Notes: generated by a model from the letters alone, not told the origin. A stretch of 64,000 nucleotides of DNA from Pseudarthrobacter sp. IC2-21 (GCF_034048115.1 NZ_CP139145.1:558001-622000); one strand, 5' to 3'; shown: positions 1 to 9,393, numbered from the stretch's first letter. Made by a program: numbers and translations.

Positions 1-2278
1 GCGCCTCGCGGAGGGCATCCAGCGACAGGGTGTCGACGCCGTTGATCTCCAGCTGGCCGCTTGCCGCGTCCACCACACCGATGCGGAGGTGGGCGAAGCC
101 GCGGGCGGTGCACATGTCCTGGAAGCGGACTTCCTCGGAGCGGGGCACGCCTACAATGGCGCGGCCCTGGGACTCGGAGAACAGCGCGGTGAACAGGTCG
201 ACGCCGTCGCGGTCCATGACGTCCTGCAGGGCAATCCGGGCACCCACGCCGTAGCGCAGCGAGGACTCCACGAGGGCTGCCGCGAGGCCGCCTTCGGAGA
301 GGTCGTGTGCGGAGTCCACCATGCCGTCGCGGGAGGCGTTGATCAGGATCTCGCCCAGTGCGCGCTCGGCGGCGAGGTCAACCTTGGGCGGCTGTCCGCC
401 GAGGTGGCCGCGCATGTTGGCCCATTCGGAACCGTCCAGCTCGGCGCCCGTGGTACCCAGCAGGTAGATGGCCATGCCATCCTCCCGCCAGCCCGACGGC
501 GTGCGGCGGGCAACGTCGTCGAGCTTGCCCAGTACCGCCACCACGGGGGAGGGGTGGATGGGGATGGTGCCTGTCTGGTTGTACAGCGAGACGTTGCCGC
601 CGGTGACCGGGATGCCCAGTTCCATGCAGGCGTCCGACAGGCCGCGGATGGCTTCGGCGAGCTGCCACATCACGTCCGGGTCCTCGGGGGAGCCGAAGTT
701 CAGGCAGTCGCTGACTGCCATCGGCACGGCGCCGGAGGTGGCCACGTTGCGGTAGGCCTCGGCCAGGGCCAGCTGTGCGCCGTGGTACGGGTCAAGGTAG
801 GTGTAGCGGCCGTTGGCGTCGGTGGCCAGGGCGACGCCCAGGCCGGTTTCCTCATCAACACGGACCACGCCGGCATCGTCCGGGAACGCCATGGCGGTGT
901 TGCCGCCCACGTAGCGGTCGTACTGGTTGGTGATCCAGGCCTTGGAGCACATGTTCGGCGAGGCGATGAGCTCGGTGACAGCGGCAGCCAGTTCCGCGGG
1001 GGCGGCGGGACGGCCGGCGTCCTGTACGGAACCGGTGAAGGAATCGGCCTGGACCGAGTCCTGCCATGAGGGGCGGGCATACGGGCGGTCGTAGACCGGG
1101 CCGTCGTGTGCCACGGTGCGCGGGTCAACGTCCACGATGACCACGCCGTCCCAGGTGATGATCAGGCGGCCTGTGTCGGTGACTTCGCCGAGCCAGGAGT
1201 ACTCCACGGCCCACTTGTCCATCACGGCTTCGAAGGCTTTGATGTTTTCCGGGGTGACCACGGCCATCATGCGTTCCTGCGACTCGGACATCAGGATCTC
1301 GCCCGGGGTCAGGGTGGGATCGCGCAACAGGACGGAGGTCAGCTCAACCTGCATGCCGCCGTCGCCGTTCGATGCCAGCTCGGACGTGGCGCAGGAAATG
1401 CCTGCCGCGCCGAGGTCCTGGATGCCTTCAACCAGTGAGCCCTTGAACAGTTCCAGGCAGCACTCGATGAGGACCTTCTCCGCGAAGGGGTCGCCCACCT
1501 GCACTGCGGGGCGCTTGGAGGGCTTGGTGTCATCGAAGGACTCCGAGGCCAGCACGGACGCGCCGCCAATGCCGTCGCCGCCGGTGCGTGCACCGAACAG
1601 GACCACCTTGTTGCCCTTGCCCGAAGCGTTGGCGAGGCGGATGTCCTCGTGGCGCATGACGCCAACAGCGAGGGCGTTAACCAGCGGGTTGCCCTGGTAG
1701 ATGGGGTCGAACACCATTTCGCCGCCGATGTTCGGCAGGCCCAGCGAGTTGCCGTAGCCTCCAATGCCGGCCACTGCGCCGTGCATCACGCGGGCGGTAT
1801 CCGGGTGGTCGATGGCGCCAAACCGCAGCGGATCCATGACGGCCACGGGGCGGGCGCCCATGGAGATGATGTCGCGGACAATGCCGCCGATGCCCGTGGC
1901 AGCACCCTGATAGGGCTCCACGAACGACGGCGAGTTGTGGGACTCGATCTTGAAGGTTACGGCCCAGCCGTCCCCGAGGTTGGTCACACCGGCGTTTTCG
2001 CCGATGCCCACCAGCATGTCCTTCTTCATTTCCTCGGTCACCTTGTCGCCGAACTGGCGCAGGTGGTTCTTGGAGGATTTGTAGGAGCAGTGCTCGCTCC
2101 ACATGACGGAGTACATGGCCAGTTCGGCGCCGGTGGGGCGGCGGCCCAGGACCTTGACTACCTCGTCGAACTCGTTCTGCTTCAGGCCCAGTTCGGCCCA
2201 GGGCAGTTCGGTGTCCGGGGTCTTGGCGGCGTTCTCGACGGTGTCGATGTTGAACTTCTTGGTGGTTTCCGTGGTCAC
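1..2278 (-). CDS. purL: Phosphoribosylformylglycinamidine synthase, large subunit PurL (3' end cut by window)
   Basis: PurL makes formylglycinamidine ribonucleotide from FGAR, ATP and ammonia supplied by PurQ, the fourth step of purine synthesis. Reading the minus strand from a GTG at 2278 gives about 759 codons without a stop, close to the full length of the small PurL type, so only a short C-terminal piece is missing. Visible signs are the [11 protein letters not shown] segment near residue 60, an ESHNSPS motif, and HDLSEGG late in the chain, all typical of the PurM/PurL fold. The start overlaps the purQ stop by 4 bases (GTGA), which implies translational coupling. Only the run-off end is uncertain. 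Confidence 0.96.
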   Translation of the reverse strand, partial: MTTETTKKFNIDTVENAAKTPDTELPWAELGLKQNEFDEVVKVLGRRPTGAELAMYSVMWSEHCSYKSSKNHLRQFGDKVTEEMKKDMLVGIGENAGVTNLGDGWAVTFKIESHNSPSFVEPYQGAATGIGGIVRDIISMGARPVAVMDPLRFGAIDHPDTARVMHGAVAGIGGYGNSLGLPNIGGEMVFDPIYQGNPLVNALAVGVMRHEDIRLANASGKGNKVVLFGARTGGDGIGGASVLASESFDDTKPSKRPAVQVGDPFAEKVLIECCLELFKGSLVEGIQDLGAAGISCATSELASNGDGGMQVELTSVLLRDPTLTPGEILMSESQERMMAVVTPENIKAFEAVMDKWAVEYSWLGEVTDTGRLIITWDGVVIVDVDPRTVAHDGPVYDRPYARPSWQDSVQADSFTGSVQDAGRPAAPAELAAAVTELIASPNMCSKAWITNQYDRYVGGNTAMAFPDDAGVVRVDEETGLGVALATDANGRYTYLDPYHGAQLALAEAYRNVATSGAVPMAVSDCLNFGSPEDPDVMWQLAEAIRGLSDACMELGIPVTGGNVSLYNQTGTIPIHPSPVVAVLGKLDDVARRTPSGWREDGMAIYLLGTTGAELDGSEWANMRGHLGGQPPKVDLAAERALGEILINASRDGMVDSAHDLSEGGLAAALVESSLRYGVGARIALQDVMDRDGVDLFTALFSESQGRAIVGVPRSEEVRFQDMCTARGFAHLRIGVVDAASGQLEINGVDTLSLDALREA

Positions 2279-3051
2279 TTGGCGCCTCCCACAATCTTGT
2301 TCAGGACGGACGTGAAGAAGCCGAGGCCGTCGGTGTCCGTGCCGCCGATCCCATCCAGCGATTCCGGGCCGAAGCCAACCTCGGTAGCGTGTTCCGGGTG
2401 GGGCATGAGGCCCACCACGTTGCCGGCGGCGTTGGAGATGCCGGCAATGTCGCGGCGCGAGCCGTTCGGGTTGAAGCCGACGTACCGGAAGGCCACGCGG
2501 CCCTCAGCCTCGAGGGCGTCCAGGGTCTTTTCGTCGGCGATGTACTGGCCGTCCTGGTTCTTCAGCGGCACCGTGATTTCCTGGCCGGCCTCGTAGTCGA
2601 GGGTCCACGCGGTGTTGCTGTTCTCCACGCGCAGGACCTGGTCGCGGCACAGGAACTTCAGGTGGTCGTTCTTGATCATGGAGCCGGGCAGCAGGTGCGA
2701 CTCGGTTAGGATCTGGAAGCCGTTGCAGATGCCCAGGACGGGCAGCTTGGCGTCGGAGTTGGCCGCGTCGATGATCTTGGACATCAGCGGCGCGAAACGG
2801 GCGATGGCGCCGGCGCGGAGGTAATCACCGTAGGAGAAACCGCCGGGAATCACCACGGCGTCAACGTCGCCCAACGTGGTGTCTGCATGCCAGAGCGGCA
2901 CCGCGGTGCCACCGGCAAGCCGGACTGCACGGGCGGCGTCGCGGTCGTCAAGGGTGCCGGGGAAGGTGACAACACCGATCCGGGCCCCGGCGAGCCTGCG
3001 GGCATCGGGGTCGACGGCGGCCGCCTCGCCGATCAGGGGAAGTTCACTCAT
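2275..3051 (-). CDS. purQ: Phosphoribosylformylglycinamidine synthase, glutaminase subunit PurQ
   Basis: PurQ releases ammonia from glutamine and channels it to PurL. The 258-residue protein is a class I glutamine amidotransferase: oxyanion region [14 protein letters not shown] near residue 68-80, nucleophile Cys109 in GICNGFQ, and the His/Glu pair in PHPEH near residue 225. The ATG at 3051 follows the purS stop after one base, and its own stop overlaps the purL GTG. About 20 residues precede the family core ([12 protein letters not shown]), so a later start is conceivable but no better one is visible. Confidence 0.96.
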   Translation of the reverse strand: MSELPLIGEAAAVDPDARRLAGARIGVVTFPGTLDDRDAARAVRLAGGTAVPLWHADTTLGDVDAVVIPGGFSYGDYLRAGAIARFAPLMSKIIDAANSDAKLPVLGICNGFQILTESHLLPGSMIKNDHLKFLCRDQVLRVENSNTAWTLDYEAGQEITVPLKNQDGQYIADEKTLDALEAEGRVAFRYVGFNPNGSRRDIAGISNAAGNVVGLMPHPEHATEVGFGPESLDGIGGTDTDGLGFFTSVLNKIVGGAK

Positions 3052-3052
3052 C

Positions 3053-3304
3053 TCAGGCCTCGACGACCTCGACGTTGACCACGTCTTCGATCACGGGGTT
3101 GGACAACAGGGTCTCGGCCGCTTCGCGGGCCTGGGCCAGGATTGCGTCCGTCACCTCGCCGTCAACCGTCAGTTCAAAGCGCTTGCCCTGACGGACAGAG
3201 CTAAAGCCGGTGAAACCCAGCCGGGGGAGTGCACCCACGATGGCCTTCCCCTGCGGGTCCAGAATCTCGGGCTTGGGCATGACGTCAACAACGATCCGGG
3301 GCAT
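3053..3304 (-). CDS. purS: Phosphoribosylformylglycinamidine synthase subunit PurS
   Basis: PurS is the small third subunit needed by the PurL/PurQ complex in Gram-positive bacteria; it bridges the synthetase and glutaminase. The 83-residue length and the pattern [22 protein letters not shown]...LGF...VRQGK fit the family closely. It is the first gene of the purS-purQ-purL operon. The 271 bases upstream (3305-3575) hold no gene I can support and must carry the operon promoter; I see no recognisable purine riboswitch or clear PurR-like box there. Confidence 0.95.
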   Translation of the reverse strand: MPRIVVDVMPKPEILDPQGKAIVGALPRLGFTGFSSVRQGKRFELTVDGEVTDAILAQAREAAETLLSNPVIEDVVNVEVVEA

Positions 3305-3575
3305 CCGGCAACTCCTGTGCGTGAGCTTTGGGTAAGGGCGCAGCGGAGTGGTGCCGTCTTACGCCGTTCCAGAAGTTGTTGGGGGCCTGCTTTTCAACAG
3401 TGCCTTTACAGTGAGGACGGGCGCTCCGCGAGCTTGCCAGCCCATTCTACCGGCCGGAACGCCGCACCCCGTATTCGGTGGGCCCCGTCACTTCATCAGG
3501 CGGGCTCCGGGTTCTCGGAGGTGATGAACGACGGCGGCTCTGGCCCCGTGGAGGCGGCGTCACTAGGATGGCGTC

Positions 3576-3761
3576 ATGGCTGAAAAATCGAAGTCCCTGC
3601 TGTTGCCGGTCATGGCCGTTGCCGTATTCGCCGGGCTGGGGCGGATGGTCATGCAAAAGATCAAGGCCGACAGGGCGGCCCGGGAAACCCGGGTAGCCGG
3701 ACCCGTGGACGAGAAGACCCGGCAGTGGATCAGTGACGTGGTGCGCACTCCGAGGCAGTAG
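3576..3761 (+). CDS. Small hypothetical protein with a hydrophobic N-terminal segment
   Basis: A 61-residue protein of unknown function. Residues 7-22 are hydrophobic (LLLPVMAVAVFAGLG) and are followed by a basic, then mixed-charge tail, so a single membrane anchor with a cytoplasmic tail is possible. Support for a real gene: third codon positions are about 80% G or C as in neighbouring genes, a weak purine-rich site (AGGATGG) precedes the ATG, and a strong intrinsic terminator lies 31 bases after the stop. It is divergent from purS. I do not recognise a family. Confidence 0.62.
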   Translation: MAEKSKSLLLPVMAVAVFAGLGRMVMQKIKADRAARETRVAGPVDEKTRQWISDVVRTPRQ

Positions 3762-3791
3762 GCCGCCGGGCACATCACCAGAAAGCTTTGG

Positions 3792-3826
3792 AAGCGGGCG
3801 TCCCTTGTCGGGGCGCCCGCTTTTGT
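3792..3826 (+). terminator. Intrinsic terminator after the small ORF at 3576-3761
   Basis: A 13-bp stem (3792-3804 with 3810-3822, one G-T pair) closes a 5-base loop and is followed by TTTT on the plus strand. It is placed 31 bases after the small gene's stop, so that gene is probably transcribed as its own unit. Confidence 0.8.
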
Positions 3827-4172
3827 GTGTCTGTGTCTGTGTCAGGGCCGGGAGGCGACCCGTCACCGCGGACCACCAGCCCCGGCCACAGAGAGCTTCC
3901 GCGGTCTCGACGGTGCGCCGGTCCCGCCCAAGTCCCCCGGGTCATTGAAGTGACTTCCCTGTCAAGCTGTTGACACGCCGTCGCCCGCGGAGCACGGCGT
4001 TGTGGGGTGGATCGCTGACCCCCGCCGCCGGCCCTCATAGTCCGGGGATCCGGCGCGTCCCCGGCCGGTCTTCCGGTGCCAGCCTGAAAGTTGGATGATT
4101 GAGCACAAAACATGGATGTGTTCTATGTCATATTGAGCTCTCAGTCTGTACTGTTTGTAGCGGCTGGTCACA

Positions 4173-4193
4173 GCATTACAAAACCTGTAATGC
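4173..4193. promoter_or_regulatory. Perfect inverted repeat upstream of the subtilase gene (candidate operator)
   Basis: GCATTACA and TGTAATGC (8-bp arms, 5-base spacer) form an exact palindrome 69 bases before the subtilase start. It stands in a locally AT-rich patch (4090-4200) inside the 428-base gap 3834-4261, which otherwise shows no gene. The arm length and spacing fit a dimeric repressor or activator site. No regulator gene beside it suggests which protein binds. Confidence 0.45.
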
Positions 4194-4261
4194 GATTTGC
4201 CGCTCCAGCTGCTCCAGACCGGCGACCTGGCCGGCGTTCTTCGTGAAAGGTGTAGTCGCTC

Positions 4262-7200
4262 GTGAAATCAACTGCAAAACGCCCCGTCCAGGGCAGGGGA
4301 CTCCGGAAAGCTACGGCATTTGCCGTGGGCTTGCCGCTGCTCCTCACCTCGATGGCGATGAGCCCCGCTACCGCGGCGCCCGCCGGCCTGAATACGGCAG
4401 TAACCGCACAGAAGTCTGCCGCGAGTGACTTCAAGGATGGCCGCTATATTGTGGTCCTCGCGGCCAAGGCCGCGGCCGCCTATGAGGGGGAGACGCCGGG
4501 CCTGCTGGCCACCAAGCCGCAGAACGGCCGCAAGCTCGACGCAGGCAGCCCTAACTTCAAGGCATACGATGCCCACCTCCGCAAGACGCAGCAGGACGTC
4601 GCCGCCCGGCAGGGAGTGACGCCGTCGAAACAGTTCACGGCGGCCCTGAACGGGTTCGCGGCAGAGCTGACGGCAGCGCAGGCCGCCGAGCTTTCCAAAG
4701 ATGCCAGGGTGCTGACGGTTCAACCCGACGTCGAGAATGCACCCGACTACACCACCACGGACTTCCTGAAGCTCACCGGCGCAGAGGGTGCCTGGGCGAC
4801 CCGCTTCGGCGGCGAAGCGAACGCAGGCAAGGGGGTCGTGGTGGGCGTCATTGACTCCGGCTATGCCCCGGACAACCCTTTCCTGAAGGGTGAGCCGGTC
4901 CAGCCGCTCAGCGGCCCCGCCCAGATGGGCCAGCCCTACCGCGATACCGACGGACGCATCGCCATGCTCAAGGCCGACGGCACCACGTTCAAAGGCGAAT
5001 GCCAGAAGGGTGTGGACACCGGAGCAGCATTCGACGGAACCCTGTGCAATTCCAAAGTGGTCAGCGCCCGCTACTTTGCTGACGCCTTCCTGCAGTCCGT
5101 CAAGCCGGGAAACCGTGCACCGCAAGAACTGATCTCTCCCGTGGACGTTGGGAGCCACGGCACGCACACGGCCACCACCGCGGCCGGCAACGCCAACGTT
5201 GAACAGGTACTCGACGGCATGAGCTTCGGCAAGAGTTCCGGAGTGGCACCGGCCGCCAAGGTTTCCGTCTACAAGATCTGCTGGGAGGATGACAACCCGG
5301 CCACCGGCGGCTGCTACACCTCGGCGTCCATCGAAGCCATTGACGCCGCCGTTCAGGACGGCGTTGACGTCCTGAACTACTCCATTTCGGGCAACACGGA
5401 CAGCACCAGTGATCCCGTAGCGCTCGCATTCCTCAATGCTGCCGCGGCCGGAGTGTTCGTCGCCGCTTCCGCCGGCAACTCCGGGCCGGGCGCATCCACT
5501 GTCAACCATGCCTCACCTTGGCTGACCACCGTGGCGGCCTCCACGTTCCCCAGTGAACTCCTTGGCACAGTCAAGCTGTCAGACGGAAGCGTGTACCGCG
5601 GGGCATCCATCATGAAGGCCGAAGTCACGGACAAACCCGCGATTGTTGCCGCCGACGCTGCAGCCGCCGGTGCGGCCAACCCCAACCTGTGCGGCCCCGG
5701 AACCCTCGATGCGGCCAAGGTGACCGGCAAAGTTGTGGTCTGTGACCGCGGTGTGGTGGACCGGACGGCCAAGAGCCTCGAGGTCCAGACCAAGGGCGGT
5801 GTGGGGATGATCCTGGTCAACCTCACCAATAGCTCGGAAGACGCCGATAACCACGTCATCCCCACGGTCCACGTCAATGCCCCCAAGAGCCTGGAACTGA
5901 AGTCCAAGCTCGCCGGCAACACGGCGCTGACGGTCAGCCTCCTCAAGGGAGACCTCACCGGAGAACCGCTCCCTCCCGCACCACAGGTGGCAGGGTTCTC
6001 CTCCCGCGGCCCCACGCTCGCGTCCGGCGGCGACCTTCTGAAGCCGGACATCTCCGCCCCCGGCGTTAACGTGCTCGCCGGTGTTTCAACCATCGGCAAC
6101 AAGGGTGCCCAGTTCGGGTTTATGTCCGGCACGTCCATGGCAGCACCGCACATCGCCGGTTTCGGCGCCCTGGTGCTCAGCGCGCAGCCGCGCTGGAGCC
6201 CTGCCACGGTCAAGTCCGCCATGATGACCACCGCCTACCCGCTGGTCAACGCCGACGGCACGCCCAACAAAAATCCGTTCGACGGCGGCGCCGGGCACAT
6301 CGATTCCCTCCGTGTCCTCGATCCCGGCCTGGTCTATGACTCCGGCGTCAAGGACTGGCTGGGCTTCCTGAACGGCCAAGGTGTTGCGACGGGCGCACCC
6401 GAGGCCGGGACGGTCGCTGCCCAGGACCTGAACCTGCCGTCCATCGCCGTCGGCAGCCTGGTGGGAGAAGTACAGGTCAAACGCCGGCTGACGGCGCTGG
6501 TTCCGGGCATGTACCGGCCGCAGGTGGACCTGCCCGGATTCAGCGTCGCAGTGGAGCCGCAGGCGCTGAACTTCGCCAAGGCAGGCCAGACCCGCGAGGT
6601 CACGCTCACCATCCGCAACGTCAGTGCGCCGGTCGGTAAATTCACCACCGGCACGCTGACCTGGAAGGGTCCGCGGACCGTCACGTCCCCCATGGCCGTG
6701 CGGCCCGTTGATGCAAGGATCGCGCCGTCCTTCTCCTTCAGTTCCCCCACAGGGACCGGCAGCGGAACAATGGACCTCGTGTCCGGCTCCGACGCTCCGC
6801 TCGCCGTAGCGGTTGAGGGACTCGCCCCGGTAAGCCAGACTGCCATTTCCAAGACGCCGGGTGCGTACGCAGCAACCAATGATGCGCACAATGCGTTGCT
6901 GAGCGTGACGGTTCCTGCGGGTGCCACCTTCGCCCGCATCGGGGTCCAGTCGGAACGGAACGACGTCGACTGGGACATGGTGGTTTATGTCCCGAATGGT
7001 GCCGGTGGGCTGGTTCCCACCCAGGTAGCGACGGCGTCCGCCAGTGAGTTCCTTGAACTCGAGTCGCCGCGGGCGGGCACCTACTTCATTGTGGCCAACC
7101 TCTACTCGACGCCGGACAACGGCGCCGCCAAGGCAACCGTCCAGGCGGCCGCCCTCTCGGGAGACGCCGCGAACCTCACGGTCACCCCCAACCCGATCGT

Positions 7201-7390
7201 GGCGCCGAACGGCACAGCCACGGCAGCGACGCTGAACTGGAAGGGGCTCACGGAGGGCTCCTACCTGTCCCGCCTCAAGCTGGGGACCAACGGCATCAAA
7301 ACTCTGGTCAACGTCCAGGTGGGCGCCGGTACCCCGGCCCCGGCGGGTGCACCGCAGATGGCGCCGGCGGACAGGATCCCGGCCGGCTAG
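4262..7390 (+). CDS. Secreted subtilisin-like serine peptidase (S8 family) with PA and PPC-like domains
   Basis: A 1042-residue extracellular protease. The GTG start at 4262 gives a signal peptide (basic, then LPLLLTSMAMSPATAAPA) ending near residue 39, an inhibitor-I9 type propeptide to about residue 150, then the catalytic domain with Asp198 (VIDSGY), His299 (SHGTHT) and Ser625 (GTSMAAPH). The long spacing between His and Ser is filled by a PA domain (about 430-570). After residue 690 come beta-rich regions, one like an Fn3 or Ig domain and one like a PPC domain (about 870-960). All catalytic residues are present, so it should be active. A weak GAAAGG ribosome site lies 11 bases upstream. 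Convergent genes encode SSI-like inhibitors. Confidence 0.93.
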   Translation: MKSTAKRPVQGRGLRKATAFAVGLPLLLTSMAMSPATAAPAGLNTAVTAQKSAASDFKDGRYIVVLAAKAAAAYEGETPGLLATKPQNGRKLDAGSPNFKAYDAHLRKTQQDVAARQGVTPSKQFTAALNGFAAELTAAQAAELSKDARVLTVQPDVENAPDYTTTDFLKLTGAEGAWATRFGGEANAGKGVVVGVIDSGYAPDNPFLKGEPVQPLSGPAQMGQPYRDTDGRIAMLKADGTTFKGECQKGVDTGAAFDGTLCNSKVVSARYFADAFLQSVKPGNRAPQELISPVDVGSHGTHTATTAAGNANVEQVLDGMSFGKSSGVAPAAKVSVYKICWEDDNPATGGCYTSASIEAIDAAVQDGVDVLNYSISGNTDSTSDPVALAFLNAAAAGVFVAASAGNSGPGASTVNHASPWLTTVAASTFPSELLGTVKLSDGSVYRGASIMKAEVTDKPAIVAADAAAAGAANPNLCGPGTLDAAKVTGKVVVCDRGVVDRTAKSLEVQTKGGVGMILVNLTNSSEDADNHVIPTVHVNAPKSLELKSKLAGNTALTVSLLKGDLTGEPLPPAPQVAGFSSRGPTLASGGDLLKPDISAPGVNVLAGVSTIGNKGAQFGFMSGTSMAAPHIAGFGALVLSAQPRWSPATVKSAMMTTAYPLVNADGTPNKNPFDGGAGHIDSLRVLDPGLVYDSGVKDWLGFLNGQGVATGAPEAGTVAAQDLNLPSIAVGSLVGEVQVKRRLTALVPGMYRPQVDLPGFSVAVEPQALNFAKAGQTREVTLTIRNVSAPVGKFTTGTLTWKGPRTVTSPMAVRPVDARIAPSFSFSSPTGTGSGTMDLVSGSDAPLAVAVEGLAPVSQTAISKTPGAYAATNDAHNALLSVTVPAGATFARIGVQSERNDVDWDMVVYVPNGAGGLVPTQVATASASEFLELESPRAGTYFIVANLYSTPDNGAAKATVQAAALSGDAANLTVTPNPIVAPNGTATAATLNWKGLTEGSYLSRLKLGTNGIKTLVNVQVGAGTPAPAGAPQMAPADRIPAG

Positions 7391-7451
7391 GTTCGCCGGT
7401 TGAAACAGGAGTAGGCACCACATAAGTACCGACTGCTCCAAGTGCAGGAAT

Positions 7452-7499
7452 GAAAGCGTCCCGGTCCGTGAAGTTGCGGCCGGGGCGCTTTCGGTTTTG
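7452..7499 (+). terminator. Intrinsic terminator after the subtilase
   Basis: A 13-bp stem (7452-7464 with 7480-7492, one G-T pair) with a 15-base loop is followed by GGTTTT on the plus strand. It lies between the subtilase stop and the convergent SSI-like gene. Confidence 0.7.
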
Positions 7500-7521
7500 C
7501 ACCCCGCAGGCGGCGGACCCT

Positions 7522-7902
7522 CTAAGGGGCGGGCTTCCCTGCCCCGGGTGTTCCGCCGAGCAGTGCGGACATAGCGTTCCAGCGGGCGATCTCGCAGCCG
7601 TCCGTGCGCCGGAAAACCATCCGCACACGGCGCCCGTGAAAAGTCCCGGTCACTTCGGCCACCTGCGGTCCGCCATACTGCTGTGTGCAGAGCCTCGGCG
7701 GGCCCGGTTTCGGGAAGAACGTGTCCTGTCCGAAGCGCTCCACCGCCTCCAGTGCCGCAACCGGCGCCGGGAGCGTGGAGCCGTCCAGGACCCTGCCGCC
7801 CGCTGCCACCAGGCGGAACACGTACTCTCCGGCGGCGGGATCCTCCCGGAGCCTGATGGTAAGGTCCACGCCGTCCGTGTTCTCACCGGCCGGTCCGGTC
7901 AC
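7522..7902 (-). CDS. SSI-like (subtilisin inhibitor family) protein without a signal peptide
   Basis: A 126-residue protein whose second half closely parallels the lipoprotein at 8809-9369: LCTQQYGGPQVAEVTG...RTDGCEIARW against VCTEQYGGPETATVTG...RTNGCEIGAW. The Cys72-Cys103 spacing (31) and the C-x-x-x-Y-x-x-P pattern match the reactive-site loop disulfide of Streptomyces subtilisin inhibitor (Cys71-Cys101). By that alignment Gln74 would be P1. The first SSI disulfide is lost: both cysteines align with alanine. From its GTG start, which overlaps the upstream stop (GTGA, 7899-7902), no signal peptide is seen, unlike known SSI proteins, so it may be cytoplasmic or its start misjudged. Inhibitory action is inferred. 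Confidence 0.72.
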   Translation of the reverse strand: MTGPAGENTDGVDLTIRLREDPAAGEYVFRLVAAGGRVLDGSTLPAPVAALEAVERFGQDTFFPKPGPPRLCTQQYGGPQVAEVTGTFHGRRVRMVFRRTDGCEIARWNAMSALLGGTPGAGKPAP

Positions 7903-8831
7903 GGCAGGACCGTTGCAGAGAGTGGGGCCAGCGACTGTGCGAGGAGCGAGCGGAGGGCAGCTGCCTCCGCCGCGAAGGCGCGCTGGTGCTCCACGTAGGC
8001 GGCCTTACCTTCGGGGGTCTCGATCTGGACGGGCGGGTAGCCCCACTCGGCCAGGTCGTAGGGCGAGGCCTGCATGTCCATGGCCCGGATCCGCCAGGAC
8101 AGTTCGAAACAGTCCATGACCAGTTCGCTGGGGAGCGCCGGCAGCAGCTTGTAGGCCCACTTGTAAAGGTCCATATTGGCGTGCAGGCACCCCGGCTGCT
8201 CCATGTGCCGCTGGTTTTCGCGGGTGGGCGTCAGTTCGTTGAGCCCGGCGGCGTCGGGGGTGTAGAACCGGAAGGCGTCGAAGTGTGAGCACCGGATCCG
8301 GTTGTCCTCCACCACCTTGTCCGTCCCCTCCGAACCCAGCCTCAGCCGGAGGTACTCGTGACGCAGGTCGAATTTGTCCTGGCGGTAGACCATGGCCCAC
8401 TCGTGCAGGCCGAAGCAGCCGAACTGGGCGGGCCGGGCGGCGGTGCCGCGGAGAATGATGTCTACGAATGCCACAGCCTCACGCCGGTCCGCCAGGAAGG
8501 CGCCGCGGTCAAAGGTGACCGCCGTGGTCCCCGGAGGCAGCCCGGCTGCGGCGAGTTCGCCGTCGTCGAGCGTTCTGTAATGCTTCCACCCGCTGCGGGC
8601 GGCCGCAGCTTCGCCGGCGAGTACGACGCCGGAGCCCGGGTGCCAGCGCAGCAGCTGGCCGGGCTTCTGGGTGTAGTAGGTGAAGAGGAAGTCCTCCACG
8701 GGGTGCTTCCGGCCGGCGGAGCGGCGGGCAAGGTAAGGATCGGCGTACCGGCGGACGCGTTGCTGGTGCGCTTCTTCGCGGGTGCGCCACTCATCGCCCG
8801 CCAGGAGGCTAAGAGGCTCCACCGGTGGCAC
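7899..8831 (-). CDS. Conserved actinobacterial protein, often labelled 3-methyladenine DNA glycosylase; function unproven
   Basis: About 310 residues rich in Trp, Tyr, His and Arg, with the block HPVEDFLFTYYTQKPGQLLRWHPG near the N-terminus and CLHANMDLYKWAYKLLP later. I recall close relatives in many actinobacteria carrying a 3-methyladenine glycosylase label, but I see no helix-hairpin-helix or AAG fold signature that would prove it. The frame stays open to a TTG at 8864, overlapping the upstream gene by 56 bases; GTG at 8831 or 8822 reduces this overlap and I chose 8831 without a clear ribosome site. It sits between two SSI-like genes on the same strand, with a 4-base stop-start overlap to the downstream one. 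Confidence 0.75.
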   Translation of the reverse strand: MPPVEPLSLLAGDEWRTREEAHQQRVRRYADPYLARRSAGRKHPVEDFLFTYYTQKPGQLLRWHPGSGVVLAGEAAAARSGWKHYRTLDDGELAAAGLPPGTTAVTFDRGAFLADRREAVAFVDIILRGTAARPAQFGCFGLHEWAMVYRQDKFDLRHEYLRLRLGSEGTDKVVEDNRIRCSHFDAFRFYTPDAAGLNELTPTRENQRHMEQPGCLHANMDLYKWAYKLLPALPSELVMDCFELSWRIRAMDMQASPYDLAEWGYPPVQIETPEGKAAYVEHQRAFAAEAAALRSLLAQSLAPLSATVLP

Positions 8832-9369
8832 CCAGAACGTCTTCGGCTGCTGTCCAAGCCCCAATTTCGCAGCCGTTGGTCCGGGCGAAGGAGGTGTCCA
8901 CGGGGGTGTCGTCCACGATGCCGGTCACCGTGGCGGTCTCCGGGCCGCCGTACTGCTCGGTGCAGACCCGGTTGGTGTTCTTTGGAGCAGGGCTAAGGAG
9001 GGCTGCATTGCTCTTGAGGGCGGCGCAGGCGGCGTCAGCCTTAGGGTGGTTGCTTTCGGGAGCGGGGACTCCGTCCCGGCAGACGAGGGTGTAATTCAGG
9101 GCCGGTTCGGTAGGGGACGGTTTGACCATGATGGCAAGCTCGGCGTTGCCGGCGCCCGGGCCCGCTGTAGGGCCCGGCGGTGCGGACGGCGACGGCGCGG
9201 GAACGGTGGTCTCGGTGTCCGGAGCCGGGGTGGCCGAGGCGCTTTCCGTGGCGGAGGAACTGGCCGTCGGGCCGCCCGATGACGGGGCCGGACCGGGCGT
9301 GGCCGTGCACGCAGCGAGCCCGGCCACGGCAAGAATTGCCAGGAACGGCCGTACGGTTCGCAAAGACAT
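8809..9369 (-). CDS. SSI-family serine protease inhibitor-like lipoprotein
   Basis: A 186-residue lipoprotein: basic N-terminus, hydrophobic stretch, lipobox LAAC with Cys21, then a Ser/Pro/Thr-rich linker to about residue 74. The folded domain carries four cysteines, 97, 115, 136 and 167, whose pairing and spacing resemble SSI (35-50 and 71-101). The motif SNHPKADAACAAL before the second cysteine and CTEQYGGP at the reactive loop strengthen the match. Aligned on SSI Met73, P1 would be Glu138, which suggests a target with preference for acidic or unusual residues rather than classical subtilisin. It is probably anchored outside the membrane. It heads a three-gene run on the minus strand facing the subtilase gene. 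Confidence 0.82.
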   Translation of the reverse strand: MSLRTVRPFLAILAVAGLAACTATPGPAPSSGGPTASSSATESASATPAPDTETTVPAPSPSAPPGPTAGPGAGNAELAIMVKPSPTEPALNYTLVCRDGVPAPESNHPKADAACAALKSNAALLSPAPKNTNRVCTEQYGGPETATVTGIVDDTPVDTSFARTNGCEIGAWTAAEDVLGATGGAS

Positions 9370-9393
9370 GTACCCTCCTAGATTGCTGCCATT

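Noticed and set aside
3447..3866. 139-codon minus-strand frame covering the small plus-strand gene
   Set aside because: The terminator and codon bias favour the plus-strand gene; this product is Pro/Arg-rich without pattern.
4268..5509. 413-codon open frame antisense to the subtilase
   Set aside because: It mirrors a strongly biased high-GC coding frame; its product has no fold-like pattern, while the plus strand has a full S8 domain order.
6086..7441. 451-codon antisense frame over the subtilase C-terminus
   Set aside because: Arg/Gly-rich composition typical of antisense frames in GC-rich DNA and no ribosome site or family signature.
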